NCBI RefSeq assembly: GCF_001704415.2
Contig: NC_030816.1
Span: 80,660,213-80,724,212, forward strand
Direction of reading: 5' to 3'
Origin: Capra hircus
Lineage: Eukaryota; Chordata; Mammalia; Artiodactyla; Bovidae
Length of the DNA stretch: 64,000 nt
The notes beneath the pieces were generated by a model. It was not told the origin of the DNA. It made no database searches and saw only the letters and a program-made list of their open reading frames with translations. Positions 58,233 through 64,000 of the stretch are shown piece by piece (within the stretch, counting starts at the first letter, position 1; the number at the start of each line of letters is the position of its first letter). Position numbers and translations under genes: made by a program.

Positions 58233-58447
58233 TGTCTAATGCATGTGTGTGTGTATACTCTGTCGTGTTTGACTCTTTGCTATCCCAGGGACTGTACCTA
58301 GCTAGGTTCCTCTGTCCACGGAATTCTCCAGGTAAGAATACTGGAGTGGGTTGCCATTTCCTTCTCCAGGGGATCTTCCTGACCCAGGGATTGAACCCAT
58401 GTCTACTGTACTGGCAGGTGGATTCTTTACCACTGCACTACCTGGGA
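58233..58447 (-). mobile_element. Bov-tA SINE with (TG)n tail
   Basis: TG-rich tail near 58244-58253, then the minus-strand body; head complement CACTGCACTACCTGGGAG ends at 58448. Confidence 0.92.
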
Positions 58448-58583
58448 GATGGTTAGATAGCATCGAGGACTCAATGAACATGAATTTGACCAAACTCTGT
58501 GAGAAAGTGGACAGAGGAGCCTGGCATGCTGCAGTCCCTGAGGTCGCAGAGAGGCACACGACTTAGCAACTGAACAACAATAA
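58448..58583 (+). mobile_element. BovB 3'-end fragment
   Basis: GATAGCATCGAGGACTCAAT (58456-58475), AACATGAATTTGACCAAACT and GAGCCTGGCATGCTGCAGTC (58518-58537) match the BovB 3' end in the sense strand, ending in ACTGAACAACAATA. It abuts the SINE head directly. Confidence 0.88.
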
Positions 58584-59776
58584 GTATGTTTTAGGTAACA
58601 GTTTATCTCCCCTGTTGAGGACAGAAGGAAGCTAGTATTTTTCTTTTTATTCTCAGGGAATGTCACAAGCTAGATTCTAGACAAGTTTGTTGAAAAAAAA
58701 AAAAGTGTAGTTTATCCCTCTCCCCATCCAGCTTATTATCCCCACTATAATATTCTTAGTAAATATAGTAGTGCTCTTGTTAGTCAAGAGTCCCCACATT
58801 TCTTTAAATTATTTCTTGCCTAGACTTTTGTTTTCAGATCCTAGTTTTGCATCCTAAACTTATGGGCCACTATTACATTTGTATAGTTGCTTCAGGTCAA
58901 ATGCTGTATCCCGTATCTTGCATTTACTGAGTTATTCACTGCTAACATCTAAATCAGAGATGTGAAAAGGACAATTGTTTAGTGCTTTTTAAAGTCCCTG
59001 ACCAAGATAAGTAGGGAAATCCCATTAGCTCCATTCATAGCATTTCTCATAAATCTAAAAGAAAAGCAAGTGTCCAAAGCCTTATTCTTTAATAGTTCTT
59101 ATTTGTAAAACTTTTGACAGGGCTTTAGTCTAAATTGGTTCCAAATTATGTAAAGAACATTGAGAAATATGATGGCTAGTGAATCGTGATAGTTTCAGTT
59201 ATTGAATAAATAACCAGAACAGTAAAAGGGGACTAATCTTAAAGCAAACAGTGTGATGAGGTAAAGAGAACAGAACTGTGGCGTTCTTAAACTACCATCT
59301 GGCTCAATCCTCTTTAAGTGGGCAGGTTTGAAGAGCCTTTTATTCAGTGCCCTAAAACTTATTCAGAGGGAATCGTATTGGAATATCAGTTTTTCATAAC
59401 ATTAAAAAACCCCACCAAACTCAACCCCATTTTTGTAACCAAAAAGTAATGTTTAACAAAGTGCTGGGTAATCCTCTGGCTAACGGTGAGGGTGTGGGGC
59501 ATTCGATGGGTGGCAGGTCAGCTGCAGGCAGGGTAAGCCCACTCTGCAGCTTTTCGGCCTTCACCTCCTCAGCTCCTTCGTGGCTAGAGTAACTTATTAA
59601 AGTTCTCATTATGGTTTGAAATTTAGGCAAGAGGTGTAAAAAGAAAGAATTCATTAGGAAAAATGAATGTGGTCATTTCTAGTACTTTATTTTCATTTGA
59701 AAACTACTGTAGAATCTCCATATAGGATAATCGAGGCAACTAACACAACAGAAACTATGATCTACAGTTCAAATCG
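58584..59776. other. Repeat-poor unique sequence
   Basis: A poly-A lies at 58694-58705; otherwise no repeat or gene. Confidence 0.45.
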
Positions 59777-59844
59777 TGCTTTTGGGAAATGTGAAACTAT
59801 TTCATGACTTTGCTTTTGAGAAATGTGAACCTATTACATGACTT
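59777..59844. repeat. 34-base tandem duplication
   Basis: Copies at 59777-59810 and 59811-59844 share TGCTTTTG, GAAATGTGAA and CATGACTT blocks, with about 31 of 34 positions alike. Confidence 0.93.
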
Positions 59845-61620
59845 TCTAACAGACGAGACAACTGCGATTTTATTAAGTCCTGGATTTTTAAATGAAACTG
59901 TTAAGAGGCTTTTCTTTTGTTTTCTCAAGAAGGTGTGTTTGAGATGCCTAGGCTGAATAAAGAGGAGCCCACTACTACCTTCAGCAAGATGCTTTTGAAG
60001 AGGTATTTTAGCATTCTCTGTGGTTTAGGAGACAAAACCAAGTCCTGCCGGCTTTGTGCTGTGCTTCCTTGCAGACTGCAGAGCCTTCTGTCTGCTTTAG
60101 GGTGTGGCAGCTGCCATTGGGGAGGAGAAGCTGGCAAGTGTCGCCTTTTATAGCAGACTGACTTCATTGTGCTGGGGGCCTCGATTTCATAGCCTCTTGG
60201 TTCCAATCTTCTAGTTGACTTGCTGAAGCAAAAGGAATTAAAAGAGCTTTCGCCCTATATACCTAGTTTTTTTTTTCAAGTTTCATGATTTTTCTATATA
60301 GAAAAAAAGTGTTAAGAAAAGGGCCAGAGGTGAACTTGGTGACTCATTTTCCCTTTTTAGGATTAGTTGTGAAAATAAGCCACAAAATATGGCTGTACTT
60401 CTAAGAACTGATGTTGATATATTTTATCAGTTGGAAAAAATATATTTTTATGACTATATGTGTACATTTAGTTGGGCTATAAATGTCTAAAAGCATAAAT
60501 ATGTAATTGAGTTTAGAATATATGTATAAACACATATGCAAAACAGACATATATTTGTATTTGCATATGAAAACTCAAAAAATTCAACTTATGTGGTATC
60601 ATCATGTAATTAGTATGTATTTGACTATATAAAGGGAGAAAGTCCAGGAGAAAATGTCAAAGAGGCACACTAACAAAGATGTAGTATTCTCTTGGCAAAA
60701 ACTGATGAATGATTTGGCATGAATTCACCTTACATTTCTCTTATTCACTTACACGTGATGATATAACTCCTGTTTTCCAGTTGTTTGCACAGACTTGCAA
60801 TTTGTTGTTTCTACATTCTATCATGACTCTTGGGTATGCACCTGATTCCCCTCCTCCACCATCAGTCACCAGTTTTCCACATACATCCTTTCCTATTTAG
60901 TCAAGTAACATATTTACACTTGGTCAAGCAAACAAAAATAACCACTGCAGTTGAAATAAATTAAAATAACCTTTATGGAAAGCTGAAGAATTAGATGATT
61001 TTAGAAAGCTACATTCTACCAAAATCATATATATAATTTCAGCTAGCAGGACTTCTTGAAAGCTCTGGTTTCCGATGCTTTCTCTCTATGAAAACTGAGT
61101 CCACACTAGTACAACTGAGCTATTGTTTAGGTTAAGAAGTCCTGCTTTGGAAGATATTCAAGATGTTACTAGGTGACAGATTCACAATAATAAAAACATT
61201 TAAAACATCAAAAAGTGATAAAACAATGGATAGTATTTGAAGAAAAAGTGTGAAACATTTTTGCTGTAGGATTAGATTCGATAATTTACATCATCACTGA
61301 TCTTATGTTTATGAAATATAACATATATCTTTTAGTTTTGTTTCACATTACTTAGAAATGAACTCATATCAAGAGGGTTAACTGTCCACCTAACCTCTAA
61401 AATAGGATGAAAGGTGTCATACAGATTTATGAAGACATGAGATAAACCTTAGCTCTTTCTATTATGGCACCAATAGTTAAATTTCCACGTGCAAGTTGTT
61501 GGGAGCATAGCACACCACTCTACACATTTGAAGGCTTTCCTTCAGAGAGAAGACAGGCAAGTGCATTGTGAGAAAATGTTCCTTTGGGAATACTTTTGTG
61601 TTTTCATTAATAAAGCCTAC
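59845..61620. other. Repeat-poor unique sequence
   Basis: AT-rich with no named repeat. The frame at 59917-60153 (78 codons) is overlapped by an antisense frame and is not recognised. Tracts near 60410-60560 are TATA-rich. Confidence 0.45.
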
Positions 61621-61862
61621 GTGGGCTTCCCTGGTGGCTCAGATGGTAAAGAATCTGCCTGCAATGCAGGAGACCCCAGTTCGATCCCCGAGTCGGAAAG
61701 ATCCTCTGGAGAAGGGAATGGCTCCCTACTCCAGTGTCCTTGCCTGGAGAATCCCATGGACAGAGAGAGGAGCCTGGTGGGCTGTAGTCCATGGGGTCGC
61801 AGAGTCTCAGAACCGAGGGACTAACCGTGCAGGCACACACACACTGCCTTAAAAAAAAAAAA
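61621..61862 (+). mobile_element. Bov-tA SINE with CA and poly-A end
   Basis: GTGGGCTTCCCTGGTGGCTC at 61621, B-box-like AGTTCGATCCCCG at 61679-61691, then the body to GCAGGCACACACACACTG and A12 at 61851-61862. It is the repeat nearest the ARID1B promoter. Confidence 0.94.
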
Positions 61863-62214
61863 GTTATATCAGCATTTCTTTGGGGCAGGTGCAGTCAGTA
61901 ATAAGCATGTATTGAGTACCTGCTGTGTACAGGGCACAGAGCCTCTGGAATGAGGCTAACCTTCAGTTAAAACTCTTTCCTAATTTTGCAGTTTGAAGAA
62001 GTTGTGGGAATCACACTGATGGCCCGAAATCAAGGGAGAGAGGCTAACAGGCTGAAAAATTACATAACTCTTGGGAGAGGCAGTGCTTTTGCACAGATTG
62101 CCCAAATATTTTCTTTCTCTGTCGGCTCCTCGTAACCTTTGAGGCCGACAGACAACTTTGTTCCCCGGCCCTTCTCTCCCTCTTTTGTCTGCTCGTCAGA
62201 CTCGTTTTCCACCT
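61863..62214. other. Proximal upstream flank of the ARID1B island
   Basis: A possible old SINE or L2 tail at 61895-61945 (GTATTGAGTACCTGCTGTGT), otherwise unique sequence leading into the CpG island. Confidence 0.45.
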
Positions 62215-62854
62215 TTGTATCGTGCCTTTTAGACGTGAAAACAAACACGCGAACGCCCGGTTGGCAAGGCGACGGAGGCACGAGGGGAAAGTGCAGCCTC
62301 CGGTCGCCCCACGCCCGCCGCGCTCCGGACGCCAGCGGCGCAGCCCGACCCGAGCTCCCCGGCCCGGGGCCGCCGGTGCCCGCGAGGCTGCACCCGGGCC
62401 GGGCGGGCAGGAGGGCGCAGAGCCCCGCGGGCCGCGGCGGCCCAGGGCTGAGTCCAGTCCGCGTTTTGCGAGTGCGCCCGAGCAGAGAGAAGTGGATAAT
62501 AGTTGCTCGGGCTCGCCCGGCTCCCTCTCAAGCCATGCTGGGCCCGAGCGGCTCAAGTCAGTCGTGTATTTTTACCCATATCCGGGGTAGAGAGGAAAAA
62601 GAGAAAAAGTTTCATTTAAACCTGCACTAAAAACTTTCACCCTGAAATCACACAGCGGGAACAGGCCCAGACCGTAAGGCGTAGACCCCCGGTTCGGCTC
62701 CGGCGGGGCCCGTGGAGGGAGGGGAGTGAGGAGGGGGCTCGCTCGATTCCCGTCGGGGCGTGTGGATGCGCACAGGAGGGGCCGCAGACTAAAAAGTGGG
62801 TTTTATTGTCTCCCCCCGCACCCCTCCGCCCGGCCTCGCCACGCCGCGGCGATC
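62215..62854 (+). promoter_or_regulatory. ARID1B: ARID1B CpG-island promoter and 5' UTR region
   Basis: CpG density rises sharply from about 62215 and stays high through the exon to 64000. Several GC-box-like runs (GGGCGG and its complement) are visible and no convincing TATA box lies near the start codon, as expected of a housekeeping-type CpG-island promoter. The transcription start cannot be placed from sequence. An in-frame TAA at 62675-62677 bounds the reading frame, and a short upstream ORF lies at 62766-62792. The region also contains closely spaced G-runs at 62705-62737 that could form a quadruplex. Confidence 0.85.
62766..62792 (+). other. Short upstream ORF in the ARID1B 5' leader
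   Basis: ATG at 62766 is followed by seven sense codons and TAA at 62790-62792 (MRTGGAAD). It ends 62 bases before the first in-frame ARID1B ATG and is in a different frame. Its start context is weak (T at -3, C at +4). It matters only if transcription starts upstream of it, which I cannot determine. Confidence 0.4.
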
Positions 62855-64000
62855 ATGGCCGCGCGGCCAGCAGCAGCAGCGCGGGCGGGCAGCGGCGAGC
62901 GGCGGGCGCCCCCGGGGCCGCGGCCGGCGCCCGGGGCCCGGGGCCTGGAGGCGGGGGCGCGCGGTGCGGCGGCACCGGGACCCATGCTGGGGGGCGGCGA
63001 CGGCAGCGGCCTGAGTAATGTGCACCACCACTCCCTGCACCCCCGTCACGAACTGAACATGGCCCATAACGCGAGCGCCGCGGCCGCGGTCGCCGCCAGC
63101 ACTAACAGCGCCAAGAGCGGCGGCTCCGAGGCGGAGGGTGGAAGCGCCGCCGCGCTGTCCTCCTCCTCCTCCTCCTCCGCCGCGGCGGCAGCGGCGTCCT
63201 CCTCTTCCTCCTCGTCGGGCCCGGGCTCGGCCATGGAGACGGGGCTGCTCCCCAACCACAAACTGAAAACCGTTGGCGAAGCCCCCGCCGCAGCGCCCCA
63301 CCAGCAGCAGCACCACCACCATCACCACCACCATGCCCACCACCTCCAACACCACCACCACCACCATGCCCACCACCTCCACCACCTCCACCACCACGCA
63401 CTACAGCAGCAGCTAAACCAGTTCCAGCAGCAGCAGCAGCAACCACAGCAGCAGCAGCAGCAGCACCAACATCCCATTTCCAACAACAACAGCCTCGGCG
63501 GCGCGGGCGGCGGCACGCCTCAGCCCGGTGCCGACATGGAGCAGCCGCAACATGGAGGCGCCAAGAACGGTGCCGCCGCGGGCAGCCAGGCCGAGCCCCC
63601 GGGCCAGCCGCTGCTGAGCAAGCCGGGCGACGAGGACGACGCGCCGCCCAAGATGGGGGAACCGGCAGGCGGCCGGTTCGAGCAGCCGGGCCTGGGCGCG
63701 CAGCCGCCGCCGCCGCCGCCGCCGGTCGCCGTGCCCGGGGGCGGCGGAGGCGGCCCGGCGGCCGTCTCGGAGTTTAATAATTACTATGGCAGCGCTGCCC
63801 CAGCTAGCGGCGGCCCCGGTGGCCGCGCTGGGCCTTGCTTTGATCAACATGGCGGACAACAAAGCCCCGGGATGGGGCTGATGCACTCCGCCTCAGCTGC
63901 CGCCGGAGCCCCCAACAGCATGGACCCCCTGCAGAACTCCCACGAAGGGTACCCCAACAGCCAGTACAACCATTATCCGGGCTACAGCCGGCCCAGCGCG
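62855..64000 (+). CDS. ARID1B: ARID1B exon 1, N-terminal part of the coding region (3' incomplete)
   Basis: This is the N-terminal region of the BAF (SWI/SNF) complex subunit ARID1B/BAF250B, a nuclear scaffold for ATP-dependent chromatin remodelling. The frame is open for exactly 382 codons to the window edge. Recognisable family segments are MAHNA at residues 69-73, METGLLPNHKLKTVGEAP at 127-144, HPISNNNSLGGAGGG at 206-220, GDEDDAPPKMGEPAGG at 258-273, EFNNYYGSAAPASGGPGGRA at 306-325 and SMDPLQNSHEGYPNSQ near 355-370. Low-complexity tracts are Ser7-Ala6-Ser7 (102-121), a His-rich block (149-181), a Gln block (184-205, broken by one Pro at 197) and Pro7 (284-290). The start at 62855 is the first in-frame ATG after a TAA at 62675-62677 and has A at -3 and G at +4. 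In-frame ATGs at 62984 (weak context) and 63059 (good context, MAHNA) are alternatives. The protein family is over 2,000 residues; the ARID and BAF250_C domains lie in later exons outside the window. Identity is very sure; the start choice is less so. Confidence 0.96.
   Translation, partial: MAARPAAAARAGSGERRAPPGPRPAPGARGLEAGARGAAAPGPMLGGGDGSGLSNVHHHSLHPRHELNMAHNASAAAAVAASTNSAKSGGSEAEGGSAAALSSSSSSSAAAAAASSSSSSSGPGSAMETGLLPNHKLKTVGEAPAAAPHQQQHHHHHHHHAHHLQHHHHHHAHHLHHLHHHALQQQLNQFQQQQQQPQQQQQQHQHPISNNNSLGGAGGGTPQPGADMEQPQHGGAKNGAAAGSQAEPPGQPLLSKPGDEDDAPPKMGEPAGGRFEQPGLGAQPPPPPPPVAVPGGGGGGPAAVSEFNNYYGSAAPASGGPGGRAGPCFDQHGGQQSPGMGLMHSASAAAGAPNSMDPLQNSHEGYPNSQYNHYPGYSRPSA

Noticed and set aside
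59917..60153. 78-codon frame upstream of ARID1B as a small gene
   Set aside because: Overlapped by a 93-codon antisense frame, no family features, weak start context evidence.
62789..63886. Minus-strand frames opposite ARID1B exon 1 (up to 202 codons)
   Set aside because: Antisense shadows of the His, Gln, Ser and Ala tracts of ARID1B (poly-Val, poly-Trp, poly-Cys products).

Overview
This window is mammalian nuclear DNA from a ruminant (Bovidae-like pecoran). The call rests on about ten BovB (RTE-class LINE) insertions, some two dozen Bov-A/Bov-tA/ART2-type SINEs and several older cetartiodactyl CHR-type tRNA-Glu SINEs. There is no bacterial-style gene organisation, no operon, CRISPR array or prophage. 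The species cannot be fixed from the sequence alone.

The only protein-coding gene I can support is at the right edge. The first exon of ARID1B (AT-rich interaction domain 1B, BAF250B, a subunit of the SWI/SNF (BAF) chromatin-remodelling complex) starts on the + strand at 62855 and runs off the end at 64000 after 382 open codons. It lies in a dense CpG island that begins near 62215. The other ~62 kb is the 5' flank of ARID1B, which in other mammals is a gene-poor interval; it shows no other gene I recognise.

Layout: 1-10 kb is repeat-rich flank (ancient repeat, L1 fragments, BovB, SINEs, one Tigger/MER2-like DNA transposon, a MIR). 10.7-12.4 kb is GC-rich with a strong CpG island at about 11090-11400. 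12.4-17 kb is mostly unique, with a 28-base hairpin and a 35-base tandem duplication. 17-19.7 kb is antisense L1 split by a BovB that still has its target-site duplication. 19.7-25 kb is largely unique plus MIR and MER5A. 25-31 kb holds L1, two MLT1-like LTRs and the longest BovB reverse-transcriptase remnant. 31-48 kb alternates unique AT-rich DNA, old L1 pieces and SINEs, with another long BovB at 43.7-45.2 kb. 48-56 kb is mixed. A second CpG island is at 56205-56640. 57-61.6 kb is mostly unique, low-repeat DNA with the look of non-coding conserved sequence (inference). The ARID1B promoter island and exon 1 close the window.

No previously undescribed biological system is evident. The points most worth checking are the two upstream CpG islands (possible unannotated promoters), the in-frame upstream start and interrupted glutamine tract of ARID1B, and the repeat-poor stretches that may be regulatory elements. 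Repeat family names come from remembered consensus features, not a database search, so boundaries are approximate except where target-site duplications fix them.
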